Assembly (NCBI RefSeq): GCF_900105985.1
Contig: NZ_FNUB01000004.1
Span: forward strand, 471,501 to 535,500
Origin: Tenacibaculum sp. MAR_2010_89
GTDB taxonomy: Bacteria; Bacteroidota; Bacteroidia; Flavobacteriales; Flavobacteriaceae
Direction: 5' to 3'
Length of the DNA: 64,000 bases
Shown: piece by piece, positions 18,234 through 26,769 of the stretch
Layout: each line of letters starts with the position of its first letter
How positions within the stretch are numbered: the stretch's first letter is position 1
Translations under genes and position numbers: made by a program
Notes under the pieces: generated by a model
Told to the model about the DNA's origin: nothing
The model's database searches: none
The model's input: only the letters and a program-made list of their open reading frames with translations

Positions 18234-18261
18234 AAAACCGAGAATTTATTCTCGGTTTTTT
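18234..18261 (+). terminator. Terminator of the DUF4293 gene
   Basis: A perfect 11-bp stem AAAACCGAGAA/TTCTCGGTTTT with a 4-base loop and T-run, 31 bases after the stop codon. Confidence 0.85.
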
Positions 18262-18570
18262 ATTTACTTTTTTTTGCAAGCATATAACTTTTTCTCTTTT
18301 TTAGTTTTAATATAAAAGTTTCTTTAATAAGAATAATAAAATTTATAATTTTAAATGCTTTTTGATACATTATTTTAGTTAAACTTGTACAAAAAACAAA
18401 GCTAAAAAACTATGCAAACACCTAAAAAACAACAAATTAACCTTCAAATGTTAAAGTGTATCTAAGGGTTTACCCTGATACCGTTAGTAAAAACCCTGAA
18501 ACACCGTTTAGGGGTATTGAGTATTGTGAGAACTCTGCTTCTCCCATAAATTTGTAAACGTAAACAACAA
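18262..18570 (+). other. Intergenic region with G/C-tract motifs before the response regulator
   Basis: No gene is seen in these 309 bases. The first 160 are AT-rich. From 18455 to 18520 the composition changes: AAGGGTTTACCCT (a palindrome, 18463-18475), AAAACCCTGAAACACC and TTTAGGGGTATTGAG. These precede a promoter at 18523-18554. They may be operators for the response regulator or another factor. Confidence 0.5.
18523..18554 (+). promoter_or_regulatory. Promoter of the NarL-type response regulator gene
   Basis: ATTG at 18523-18526, a 20-base spacer, then TAAATTTG at 18547-18554, giving a good -33/-7 pair. The start codon is 16 bases downstream. Confidence 0.6.
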
Positions 18571-19224
18571 ATGAGTTACAAGATTAAAGTTCATATAGCC
18601 GATGATCATAAGATCCTTATAGAAGGAGTGATAGCGCTAATAAATATCGAAGATGACATTGAAGTCGAAGGCTTTTCTTTAACAGGAAGAGAAGTGATAA
18701 ACTGGTCTAAAAAAAACACTGCTGATATATTGATATTAGATATTAATATGCCAGAGATGGATGGAATAGATGTTTTAAAAACGTTTCAACAACGTGATAC
18801 AAAAATTAAAACAATTATTTTATCTAGCTTAAGTGATCCAAAGCTTGTACAAGAAATGATTGTACTTGGTGCAAATGGATTTTTAGAAAAAAGTTCTGCT
18901 AGCGAACATATTGTAGACGCTATTAGAGCTGTAAATAAAGGGTTGCAATATTTTAATGAAGATATTAAAAGCAAACTTTTTAATTTATACGTTACCGGTT
19001 CAAAAAATAAAATCAAACGAGAGGAATCTCACAAAGATCTAACTGAACGAGAGTTAGAAGTATTAACATTGATTGCCCAAGAAAAAAGTTCATCTGAAAT
19101 AGCCGATAAGTTAAGAATAAGTGTAAAAACTGTTGAAACATATCGCAGAAGCCTATATAAAAAACTAAAAGTGAAAAATGTAGTAGGTTTAGCGATGTAT
19201 GCAGTTAGGAACAATATAGTATAA
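18571..19224 (+). CDS. NarL/LuxR-type response regulator
   Basis: A 217-residue protein. The receiver domain is residues 1-125, with acidic pair D11-D12, phospho-acceptor D57 in ILDINMPEMDG, and the Ser/Lys positions in LSSLS and FLEKSS. The DNA-binding domain runs from about 150 to 215 (LTEREVLTLIA-like LTERELEVLTLIAQ, SSSEIADKLRISVKTVETYR). It lies 5' of a lipoprotein gene and a histidine kinase of the matching NarX/DesK type, so these are likely partners. Confidence 0.93.
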   Translation: MSYKIKVHIADDHKILIEGVIALINIEDDIEVEGFSLTGREVINWSKKNTADILILDINMPEMDGIDVLKTFQQRDTKIKTIILSSLSDPKLVQEMIVLGANGFLEKSSASEHIVDAIRAVNKGLQYFNEDIKSKLFNLYVTGSKNKIKREESHKDLTERELEVLTLIAQEKSSSEIADKLRISVKTVETYRRSLYKKLKVKNVVGLAMYAVRNNIV

Positions 19225-19510
19225 TCCTTTCATTCTATTTTTTCTTTGCCCCCAAAGAAAACTCCCCCAAAACCTATAAATTCCTAATTAATTACGTCGC
19301 TAAAAACTACAACAATCAAAATATATCTGGCGATGTACGTGTTATTATATAACATAGTTTAGAAAACCCCTTCATTTTGTTTTCTTTATCCCCTAATTTA
19401 TGAGAACGTCCCCCGTATCTCCATTAATCTATACTAAGTACGTCGCCTTTTTTTTAAAATTAAACTCTTAAACAAATTTCCTTAAATCATTAACCTTAAA
19501 AAATGCAAGC
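19225..19510 (+). other. Intergenic region with duplicated C-tract block
   Basis: Two related blocks of about 60 bases lie at 19241-19300 and 19381-19446. Each runs TTTCTTT, a C-run, a second TCCCCC tract, and ends in TACGTCGC. No clear TAnnTTTG box or hairpin terminator is seen. C-runs of five are rare in this AT-rich sequence. Confidence 0.5.
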
Positions 19511-20191
19511 ATGAATAAAATTACCCCACTTTTCCTAGCTCTTACTCTTATTTTTGCATCATGTTCATCTACTGAAAATGACGCTGAATTATTGCAAAAA
19601 AACGAAACAAAATTAAAATCATATACATTAAAAAGAGATGCTAATGGTAGGTACTCTATTGATTTTGATGTAAAAGAAAACACAGAAGTTAACACCTTTA
19701 AAAACTCTGATCAATCTAATGAAATAGTATTATCAGAAGCTGTACAAAAACAAGCTCAAAAGCATAGCAATAACTTCAATCTTGAAAATGACCTTTTAAA
19801 AATTGGTTTTTTAGAAGAAAACAATGGTAAAAAAACACAGATTACTGTTGAAGATGAAAACATTACCTTTGCTAAAAAAGGAGTTACTGAGTTTTTAAAT
19901 AATTATAGTGTTACTAAAAATGAAGACGGTACTTTTACTCTTGATTTTCAGGTAAATGAAAATGTACAAACTGAATTTATTTATAATGACACTAAAGAAA
20001 TTTATGAGGTACATTTATCAAGTGGTTTAACTAAAAACCACAATTTCTCAAGAACCATAGAAGTACCTCAGAGTAATATTTTAAAAATTGATTTTGTAAA
20101 TCATAAATATTCAGCAAGGAGTCAATCAGAGGCTGCAGTTAGAAAACCTAACGTAGTTATTGATGACTTAGCTTCTAGCGATTACTTTTAA
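19511..20191 (+). CDS. Lipoprotein with two tandem repeats, unknown
   Basis: A 226-residue lipoprotein with signal peptide and lipobox (LTLIFASCSS, Cys18). The mature part has two homologous units of about 70 residues. Unit 1 runs from LKSYTLKRDANGRYSIDFDV to LLKIGFLEE. Unit 2 runs from LNNYSVTKNEDGTFTLDFQV to ILKIDFVNH. Each has the pattern Y-x-(L/V)-x-(K/R)-x-x-(D/E)-G-x-(Y/F)-x-(I/L)-D-F. No known family is recognised. It is 21 bases upstream of the histidine kinase gene and so may act as its envelope sensor or output. That is inference. Confidence 0.7.
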   Translation: MNKITPLFLALTLIFASCSSTENDAELLQKNETKLKSYTLKRDANGRYSIDFDVKENTEVNTFKNSDQSNEIVLSEAVQKQAQKHSNNFNLENDLLKIGFLEENNGKKTQITVEDENITFAKKGVTEFLNNYSVTKNEDGTFTLDFQVNENVQTEFIYNDTKEIYEVHLSSGLTKNHNFSRTIEVPQSNILKIDFVNHKYSARSQSEAAVRKPNVVIDDLASSDYF

Positions 20192-20212
20192 AAAACATCA
20201 ATTTTAAAATAT

Positions 20213-22105
20213 ATGAAATATAAAAAAATTTTATTTTTTTTATTTTACACCTTAACATTCATTAATATAATTAATGCAAAAAATAAATTTGTAAAAATAG
20301 CCTTGAACAAGGCTATTTTTTTCACATATACAAATTCGGATACCATACCATTGGTTAAAAAATATATCATAGCTAAAGATAATTTTAAAAATGAGCTCTA
20401 TGGTAAAACATTAACAGAAGCGTTAATTTTATTTCATGAAATCAACAACAATAAAAATAATGACACAATTTCTTATTTAGTTCCCGAATTAATAGCTTCA
20501 GTATATAATAAAACAAATAAAAATAAAAAAGCAATTAAATATTATAAGTTTGCTCTTCATAACTTTATTTTTGCGCAAAAGGATATTACTTTAGACAAAA
20601 AAGACATTTCGAGAGAAATAAATAATTCAGACATAGAAAGTGAACTCGGGAAATATTACCTTAAAATTGGAAGTTTATATTTCAAACAATTTAAAAACAC
20701 TTCCAACTCACTAATAGCTAAAAAAAAAACTTCCTCTAACAATAAGTTAAATCTATATAGAGATAGTGCTCTTTTTTATTCTTCAAAATTAGATAAATTA
20801 AAGTTTACAAATAGCACAATCGAAAAATATAAAGCTATCTCATATACAAATTTATCAGCCTTGTACTTTCTTGATACTATCTATGATAAAGCTGAATTTT
20901 TTGCTCTTAAAGCAGTTAAGTTTCATCAAAAAAGTGGTGAAAGAATAAGAATAGCTGGCGCTTTAAATAACTTGGGAAGTGTTTATTTCTCACAAGAAAA
21001 ATACTTTGAAGCAAAAAAGACATATAACAAGGCTATTGAAGTTATAAAAAATCAAAAAAGTTTTAAAGCAATTCGTTTTAAAGTATCTCTTTATGAAAAC
21101 TTAGCTTGGGTAATGAGAAATTTAGGGGAAGTCGAAGCTTATGACAACCTTGAAACATCCTATGAATTAGGAGATACAATAAGAAATAGAAACTGGAAAG
21201 CAGTAATAAAACAGGCAGAGAACAAACATAATGAAACTATCAAAGAATTAGAAAATGAAAGAGAAATAGCTATTGCTAAGGCTGAATTAGAAAAAGAAAA
21301 CACAGATAAAATGCTAGCCGGATTAAGTTTACTTATACTTATTGTTTCTGGTGTTGTTATTTATAATTACAGATTACGTCAAAATAATCTTCAATTAAAA
21401 TTATCTCAAAATAAATTAATAGAGAAACAAAACATTAATCGAATTAAATCAGAATCTCAAATTAAAATTTTAAATGCTACTTTAGACGGTAAAGAAACTG
21501 AGCGAAAACAAATTGCAGAAACTCTTCACGACAGTGTAAGTGCTTTACTTTCTTCTGCCAACATGCATTTACGTGCTACAAAAAAACAATTTAACGGTAA
21601 TACTCCTGTTGAATTAGAAAAAACGCAACAAATTATTTTAGAAGCGTCACAAAAAGTTAGAGATCTTTCTCATAATTTAGTTTCGTCTATTCTTTTAAAA
21701 TTTGGTTTAGGATATGCCATAAAAGATATTGGTAGCAAATATTCAAATTCTGAACTTCATTTTCATACAAACATTAGTAACATTAGTAGGTATAATCAAG
21801 AATTTGAAATAAAACTATACAATGTTATTCACGAATTGATTAATAATATTTTAAAACATAGTAAAGCTAGTAATGCTCATATTGTTTTAGAAGATAAAAA
21901 TGGATTTCTTTCTGTTTTAATTGAAGACGATGGTATTGGTTTTAATTATAAAGACAATAAAATAAAAACAGGATTAGGCTTAAATCAAATAGAAGCTAGA
22001 ATTCAAATGATGAATGGAAATTTTTTAATAGAATCTGCCAAAGAAAAAGGAACAAAAGCTACTATAACTGTTCCTATAAAAAATAGAAGTTTGGTTACCG
22101 CTTAG
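20213..22105 (+). CDS. TPR sensor histidine kinase (HisKA_3 type)
   Basis: A 630-residue kinase. The N-terminus is a signal segment (ILFFLFYTLTFINIINA). An extracytoplasmic TPR region follows, clearest at about 200-285 (AISYTNLSALYFLDTIYDKAE, GALNNLGSVYFSQEKYFEAK). A coiled coil (ELENEREIAIAKAELEKEN) precedes one membrane segment at about 366-385. The phospho-acceptor is His439 in ETERKQIAETLHDSVSALL (HisKA_3). The ATPase has HELINNILKHSKAS and GLGLNQIEARIQMMNG. It should phosphorylate the NarL-type regulator at 18571. Its end overlaps the convergent phosphoesterase gene by 11 bases. Confidence 0.92.
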   Translation: MKYKKILFFLFYTLTFINIINAKNKFVKIALNKAIFFTYTNSDTIPLVKKYIIAKDNFKNELYGKTLTEALILFHEINNNKNNDTISYLVPELIASVYNKTNKNKKAIKYYKFALHNFIFAQKDITLDKKDISREINNSDIESELGKYYLKIGSLYFKQFKNTSNSLIAKKKTSSNNKLNLYRDSALFYSSKLDKLKFTNSTIEKYKAISYTNLSALYFLDTIYDKAEFFALKAVKFHQKSGERIRIAGALNNLGSVYFSQEKYFEAKKTYNKAIEVIKNQKSFKAIRFKVSLYENLAWVMRNLGEVEAYDNLETSYELGDTIRNRNWKAVIKQAENKHNETIKELENEREIAIAKAELEKENTDKMLAGLSLLILIVSGVVIYNYRLRQNNLQLKLSQNKLIEKQNINRIKSESQIKILNATLDGKETERKQIAETLHDSVSALLSSANMHLRATKKQFNGNTPVELEKTQQIILEASQKVRDLSHNLVSSILLKFGLGYAIKDIGSKYSNSELHFHTNISNISRYNQEFEIKLYNVIHELINNILKHSKASNAHIVLEDKNGFLSVLIEDDGIGFNYKDNKIKTGLGLNQIEARIQMMNGNFLIESAKEKGTKATITVPIKNRSLVTA

Positions 22106-22589
22106 CTAACTCAACAATTTCTAAATTTTTTATATCACCTTTTTCTAATTCAAATCGTAACATAGTTCGTACTTGATGAAATCCGTGCTTACCAGCTGCC
22201 CCAGGATTTAAATGTAGTAAGTTTAGTTTTTTATCAAACTGAACTTTTAAAATATGAGAATGCCCACATATAAATAATTTAGGAGGGTCATTTTTTAAAG
22301 CCTCTCTAACTCTTTGATTATATTTATTCGGGTAGCCACCTATATGTGTTATCCAAACAGAAACTCCTTCAACCATGAATTTAGCATCTAACGGAAATTC
22401 AGCTCTGGCATCTTTATCATCTATATTTCCATAAACAGCTCTTAAAGGCTTGTACTTTTTTAAGGTATCTGTAACCTCTAAATTACCGATGTCTCCAGCA
22501 TGCCAAACTTCATCGGCCTGTTTTACAAATTTTAGTATTTGCTCATCAATAAAACTATGGGTATCTGATAACAATAAGACTTTTTTCAT
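22095..22589 (-). CDS. YfcE/MJ0936 family metallophosphoesterase
   Basis: A 164-residue phosphodiesterase-like protein with all metal-binding motifs: LLSDTHSFID, WHAGDIGN, VYGNIDD, ICGHSHILK and HLNPGAAG. It is of usual length for the YfcE family, which hydrolyses phosphodiesters with Mn in vitro; the natural substrate is unknown. It is convergent with the histidine kinase. A terminator-like hairpin lies immediately upstream of its start, which is unusual. Confidence 0.9.
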   Translation of the reverse strand: MKKVLLLSDTHSFIDEQILKFVKQADEVWHAGDIGNLEVTDTLKKYKPLRAVYGNIDDKDARAEFPLDAKFMVEGVSVWITHIGGYPNKYNQRVREALKNDPPKLFICGHSHILKVQFDKKLNLLHLNPGAAGKHGFHQVRTMLRFELEKGDIKNLEIVELAKR

Positions 22590-22599
22590 AATGGCGCAA

Positions 22600-22647
22600 T
22601 TTATTATTAAAAAAGCAAACCCGCAATATATAAATATATTGCGGGTT
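22600..22647 (-). terminator. Terminator-like hairpin upstream of the phosphoesterase gene
   Basis: A perfect 13-bp stem AACCCGCAATATA/TATATTGCGGGTT with a 4-base loop (22618-22647). Read on the minus strand it is followed by TGC and a T-run, ending about 15 bases before the phosphoesterase start codon. There is no minus-strand gene upstream, so it could end a small RNA or attenuate the phosphoesterase mRNA. Confidence 0.6.
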
Positions 22648-22861
22648 CAATATCTTAAGGGGTCAGACTTACGGGGGGACTTATTGTCTTATACCCTAAA
22701 GATACTAAAAAAAAACCATTAGACCATCATAAAAACATAAATTTTTGTATATATTTTTATGTTTAATATAATTTATCAATATTCCAATTTAAATTAACTT
22801 TTCCTTTTTCTAAATCATGCGGTTAAAATTCCATAATTTAGCTATTTAAAACATTATTTTT

Positions 22862-23602
22862 TTGAGGTATTTTATTGAGCTTTCATACAATGGAAAAAAC
22901 TACCATGGCTGGCAAATTCAACCAGATGCTATAAGCGTACAAGAAGAAATTAATAACGCAATAAATAAAATTTTACAAAGTAATATTGCTGTTGTAGGTG
23001 CAGGTAGAACAGATGCTGGAGTTCATGCATCACAAATGTATGCTCATTTTGATACATCAAAAATTATTGATGCTAATTTTACCTATAAATTAAATGTTGT
23101 TTTACCTAATGATATTGTTATTTACAATACCATACCTGTTGAAGAAGATGCTCATGCAAGATTTGATGCTGTTAGCAGAAGTTATGAATACAAAATTTGG
23201 CTTGGAAGGAATCCTTTTTTATTAGATACTACTTGGCAACTGCATCATAAATACAAGAATATTAATGTTGAACTTATGAATGAAGCAGCTACGATATTGC
23301 TTGAATATGAAGACTTTGAATGCTTTTCAAAAGTAAAAACAGATGTTCATACTTTTATTTGTGAAATAAGTAATGCTAAGTGGGTACTTAATGAAAATGA
23401 ATTAACCTTTCATATCACTGCCAATCGATTTTTAAGGAATATGGTACGTGCAATTGTAGGTACTTTATTAGATGTTGGAATGGGTAAAATATCAGTTAAT
23501 GATTTTAAAAAAATTATTGAGAGTAAAAACAGAAGTAATGCAGGACTTTCAGTTCCAGCAAAAGGATTATTTTTAACAAACGTAGCATATAATTATATAT
23601 AG
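22862..23602 (+). CDS. truA: tRNA pseudouridine(38-40) synthase TruA
   Basis: A 246-residue protein of standard TruA length. Catalytic D51 is in GAGRTDAGVHA. RYFIELSYNGKNYHGWQ at the N-terminus and FLRNMVRAIVGTLLDVG near the C-terminus are typical. The start is TTG at 22862, directly giving MRYFIELSY; there is no ATG in reach. It modifies uridines 38-40 of the tRNA anticodon arm. Its stop codon overlaps the GTG start of the ABC transporter by one base, so the two are coupled. Confidence 0.93.
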   Translation: MRYFIELSYNGKNYHGWQIQPDAISVQEEINNAINKILQSNIAVVGAGRTDAGVHASQMYAHFDTSKIIDANFTYKLNVVLPNDIVIYNTIPVEEDAHARFDAVSRSYEYKIWLGRNPFLLDTTWQLHHKYKNINVELMNEAATILLEYEDFECFSKVKTDVHTFICEISNAKWVLNENELTFHITANRFLRNMVRAIVGTLLDVGMGKISVNDFKKIIESKNRSNAGLSVPAKGLFLTNVAYNYI

Positions 23603-25368
23603 TGAGTACAGAATCAGGAAAAGCATTTGATCTAAAAATTTTTGTAAGACTAATGAGTTTTGCAAAACAGTACCGATTAAAATTTGGTACAGCTGTAATT
23701 TCAACAATATTATTAGCTATTGCATCAGCGGCAAGCCCGTATGTTTTAATGCATGCTGTAAATGATTTTACAACAACAAAAAACCTTAATCAGTTACTGA
23801 ACTACACAGTAATAATGTTAGTTATTTTATTAATACAAGTTGCCTTGCAATTTTTGTTTATATACTATGCTAACTGGGTTGGACAACACATTATTAGAGA
23901 CATAAGAGCAACTGTTTTTAAAAAAATAATGGACTTTAAAATGGGTTACTTTGATACAACTTCGGTTGGTAGACTAGTAACCAGAGTAGTTTCTGATATT
24001 GAAACTATAGCCAATTTTTTTACACAAGGTGTTTTTATGATTGTAAGTGATATTTTAAAAATGCTTGTTGTTATTGTAGTTATGCTAGTTATTAATTGGA
24101 AATTAGCACTTATAGCTCTTGCTGTTTTACCAATTTTAATTTACGCCACTAAGCTTTTTCAAATTGCAATAAAAGCAACTTTTCAAGATGTTAGAAACCA
24201 GGTTGCTAACCTAAATGGTTTTGTACAAGAAAGGGTAACAGGTATGAAAATTGTTCAACTTTTTAATCGTGAAAAAATAGAATATAAAAATTTTGTTGGA
24301 ATTAATGACAAACATAAAAAAGCACATATAAAAACAGTATGGTACTATTCAATATTTTTTCCTATTGCTGAAATTTTATCATCTATAGCTATAGGTTTAA
24401 TTGTTTGGTATGGAGGTTTTCAAGTGGTAGAAAATAGCACAGTAACTGTTGGTGCTATTATTGGATTTATAAAAATGGCACAAATGTTATTTCGCCCTTT
24501 GCGTCAAATTGCCGATAAATTTAACCAATTACAAATGGGAATTGTATCTGGTGAAAGAGTTTTTGCAGTAATAGACACTGAAAGTTCTATTGATAAAAAA
24601 GGAACTATTGAAGCTACTAATTTAAAAGGAAATATAACTTTTAATGATGTGCATTTTAGCTATATTAAAGGTGAAGAAGTACTTAAAGGAATTAGTTTTG
24701 ATGTTAAAAAAGGGGAAACAGTAGCTATTGTAGGTGCTACAGGCGCTGGAAAGTCTACCATTATTAATTTAATTAGTAGGTTTTACGAAATAGATAGTGG
24801 TGAAATTGCCGTAGACACCATTCCTGTAGAACAGTATAATATTAGCTCGCTAAGAAAAAAAGTAGCTGTAGTTTTACAAGATGTTTTTTTGTTTTCTGAT
24901 ACTATTCATAACAATATTACTTTAAATGATACTACCATTTCAGCTGAAGAAGTAATAACTGCTGCTAAACAAATTGGTATTCATGATTTTATTATGAGCT
25001 TACCTAATGGCTATAGTTATAATGTAAAAGAAAGAGGTGCTATGCTATCATCTGGACAACGCCAATTAATTGCATTTTTAAGAGCTTATGTTAGTAAACC
25101 TAGTATTTTAATTTTGGATGAAGCTACCTCATCGGTAGATTCTCATTCAGAACAAATGATACAAGATGCAACTGATTTAATTACAAAAAATAGAACCTCT
25201 ATTGTTATTGCACATCGATTAGCAACTATCCAAAAAGCAGACACGATAATTGTAATGGATAAAGGCTTAATTGTAGAGCAAGGTAGCCACAAAAATTTAT
25301 TACAGAAAAAAGATGGCTTTTACAGAAACTTATATGACAAACAATTTAGTGATGAAAGCACTGAATAA
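23602..25368 (+). CDS. ABC transporter, fused membrane and ATPase domains
   Basis: A 588-residue half-size exporter of the MsbA/LmrA-like class, starting at GTG. The N-terminal six-helix membrane domain covers about residues 1-320. The ATPase has Walker A GATGAGKST at about 377, signature LSSGQRQLIAFLRA at about 483 and Walker B ILILDEATSSVDS at about 502, then the H-loop IAHRL. It probably works as a homodimer in the inner membrane. The substrate is not shown by the sequence; MsbA-like lipid or multidrug export are both possible. Confidence 0.9.
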   Translation: MSTESGKAFDLKIFVRLMSFAKQYRLKFGTAVISTILLAIASAASPYVLMHAVNDFTTTKNLNQLLNYTVIMLVILLIQVALQFLFIYYANWVGQHIIRDIRATVFKKIMDFKMGYFDTTSVGRLVTRVVSDIETIANFFTQGVFMIVSDILKMLVVIVVMLVINWKLALIALAVLPILIYATKLFQIAIKATFQDVRNQVANLNGFVQERVTGMKIVQLFNREKIEYKNFVGINDKHKKAHIKTVWYYSIFFPIAEILSSIAIGLIVWYGGFQVVENSTVTVGAIIGFIKMAQMLFRPLRQIADKFNQLQMGIVSGERVFAVIDTESSIDKKGTIEATNLKGNITFNDVHFSYIKGEEVLKGISFDVKKGETVAIVGATGAGKSTIINLISRFYEIDSGEIAVDTIPVEQYNISSLRKKVAVVLQDVFLFSDTIHNNITLNDTTISAEEVITAAKQIGIHDFIMSLPNGYSYNVKERGAMLSSGQRQLIAFLRAYVSKPSILILDEATSSVDSHSEQMIQDATDLITKNRTSIVIAHRLATIQKADTIIVMDKGLIVEQGSHKNLLQKKDGFYRNLYDKQFSDESTE

Positions 25369-25434
25369 GTTTGATTACAAACTTCAAAATGTTACATTTG
25401 TTACTCAATCTTAAAAACTAAAAATCATAAAACG

Positions 25435-25881
25435 ATGAAAAAAGTAATTTTATCTGCGTTTGTTGTTGCTTCATTATTAGCAACTTCATGTAAAAAAGCA
25501 AAAGAGGAAGCAAAAGAAGCAACTGTAGAAGCTACTGAAAAAGTTACTGAAGCTACAAAAGAAGCTGCTACTAAAGTAGTTGAAAAAGCTGAAGAAACTG
25601 TTGATAAAGCTGCTGAAGCTGTACAATCTGCTTTAGAAGGTATTTCTATTCCTAGTTTTGATAACGAAAAAGTAGAGCAACATTTAAAAGATTACGCTAC
25701 TTATGCTAAAGATTATATTGCTGCTAAAGGTGATGTTCTAAAAAGCTCTAAATTAGCTACTAAAGGTGTTGAATTAGCTACTAAAGGTGCTGAGTTAGTA
25801 AAAACTTTAGATGCTGATGGTGTTAAGAAATTTAACAGCGTAATGAGTGCTATTCAATCAAAAATGGCACCAGCTAAATAA
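25435..25881 (+). CDS. Small helical lipoprotein
   Basis: A 148-residue protein with signal peptide and lipobox (VVASLLATSCKK, Cys19). A long Ala/Lys/Glu/Thr helix of heptad-like repeats follows (KEATVEATEKVTEATKEAA, VVEKAEETVDKAAEAV), resembling LEA or apolipoprotein-like helices. The C-terminal half contains a near-repeat LATKGVELATKGAELV. No enzymatic family is recognised. A bidirectional terminator follows. Confidence 0.75.
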   Translation: MKKVILSAFVVASLLATSCKKAKEEAKEATVEATEKVTEATKEAATKVVEKAEETVDKAAEAVQSALEGISIPSFDNEKVEQHLKDYATYAKDYIAAKGDVLKSSKLATKGVELATKGAELVKTLDADGVKKFNSVMSAIQSKMAPAK

Positions 25882-25904
25882 GCATATTTAACTATATTTA
25901 GTTA

Positions 25905-25939
25905 TAAAAAAGGTTCTTCATATTGAAGAATCTTTTTTT
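25905..25939. terminator. Bidirectional terminator
   Basis: A 10-bp stem AGGTTCTTCA/TGAAGAATCT with a 3-base loop, flanked by an A-run and a T-run. It lies between the helical lipoprotein and the convergent cdaA gene and touches the cdaA stop. Confidence 0.8.
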
Positions 25940-26714
25940 ATTCCATTACGTCTTTTTGGAGTTTTTTTGATAATTCCTCTAAGCTGTTGTATAGCTCAAA
26001 ACCTCCATCTTTTATATATGAAATTTCCCCTGTTTCTTCAGAAACTAACATACAAATAGCATCCGTTTTCTCTGAAACTCCTATTGCTGCCCTATGACGT
26101 AAACCAAAACGAGAAGGTATTTGAGAATTATCAGAAATTGGTAAAATCACACGAGTTGCTACCACATAATTATCTCTAATTATTGTAGCTCCATCATGTA
26201 AAGGGCTGTTTTTATAAAAAATACTTTCAAGAATTGCTTCGTTTACTAAGGCATTCATTTTATCACCTGTACTTACTAAAAAATCTAAATTATTAGTTCG
26301 TTCAATTACAATTAATGCTCCTGTTTTAGTTTTTGATAAGTTAACACAAGCCTTTAAAATCACCTCAGTATCAACCTCAAAACTAATCTCAGATTGTAAA
26401 AACTTTAACTGAGTTAAAAAACCTCTTTTAGTTGAAAAATTAGTAGTTCCTATCATTAATAAAAACTTTCTTATTTCTTGCTGAAATACAATAATTAAAG
26501 CAATAACTCCACCAGATAATAAGTACCCTAAAATACCACTAAGCATTTCCATATTTAGTGCTTGAGTCATCTTCCATATTATAAAAATAAATGCAATACC
26601 TATTACGATATTTATAGCTACTGTACCTTTTAATAACTTGTATATATAATATAAAAGAGCAGCTACTAAAATAATATCTAATACATCTAAAAAAGAAAAA
26701 TCAATAAAATCCAA
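25938..26714 (-). CDS. cdaA: Diadenylate cyclase CdaA
   Basis: A 258-residue membrane cyclase with three N-terminal membrane segments (LDIILVAALLYYIYKLL, AINIVIGIAFIFIIWKM, LSGGVIALIIVFQQEI). The DAC catalytic domain has the conserved DGA (174-176, in SPLHDGATII) and RHR (206-208, in FGLRHRAAIG). It makes c-di-AMP from two ATP. It is last in the minus operon LOG-folP-phosphoesterase-cdaA. The folP-cdaA association is common in Bacteroidota; here a phosphoesterase gene lies between them. Confidence 0.93.
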   Translation of the reverse strand: MDFIDFSFLDVLDIILVAALLYYIYKLLKGTVAINIVIGIAFIFIIWKMTQALNMEMLSGILGYLLSGGVIALIIVFQQEIRKFLLMIGTTNFSTKRGFLTQLKFLQSEISFEVDTEVILKACVNLSKTKTGALIVIERTNNLDFLVSTGDKMNALVNEAILESIFYKNSPLHDGATIIRDNYVVATRVILPISDNSQIPSRFGLRHRAAIGVSEKTDAICMLVSEETGEISYIKDGGFELYNSLEELSKKLQKDVME

Positions 26715-26769
26715 ATCTATGTTTTTAGTAGAGTTTTTGTAAATGTACTAATTTTTAAAACAACACTTT

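Noticed and set aside
22450..22722. A 90-codon plus-strand frame overlapping the phosphoesterase start and the hairpin
   Set aside because: It is antisense to a well-supported gene and runs through the inverted repeat; no promoter or ribosome site.
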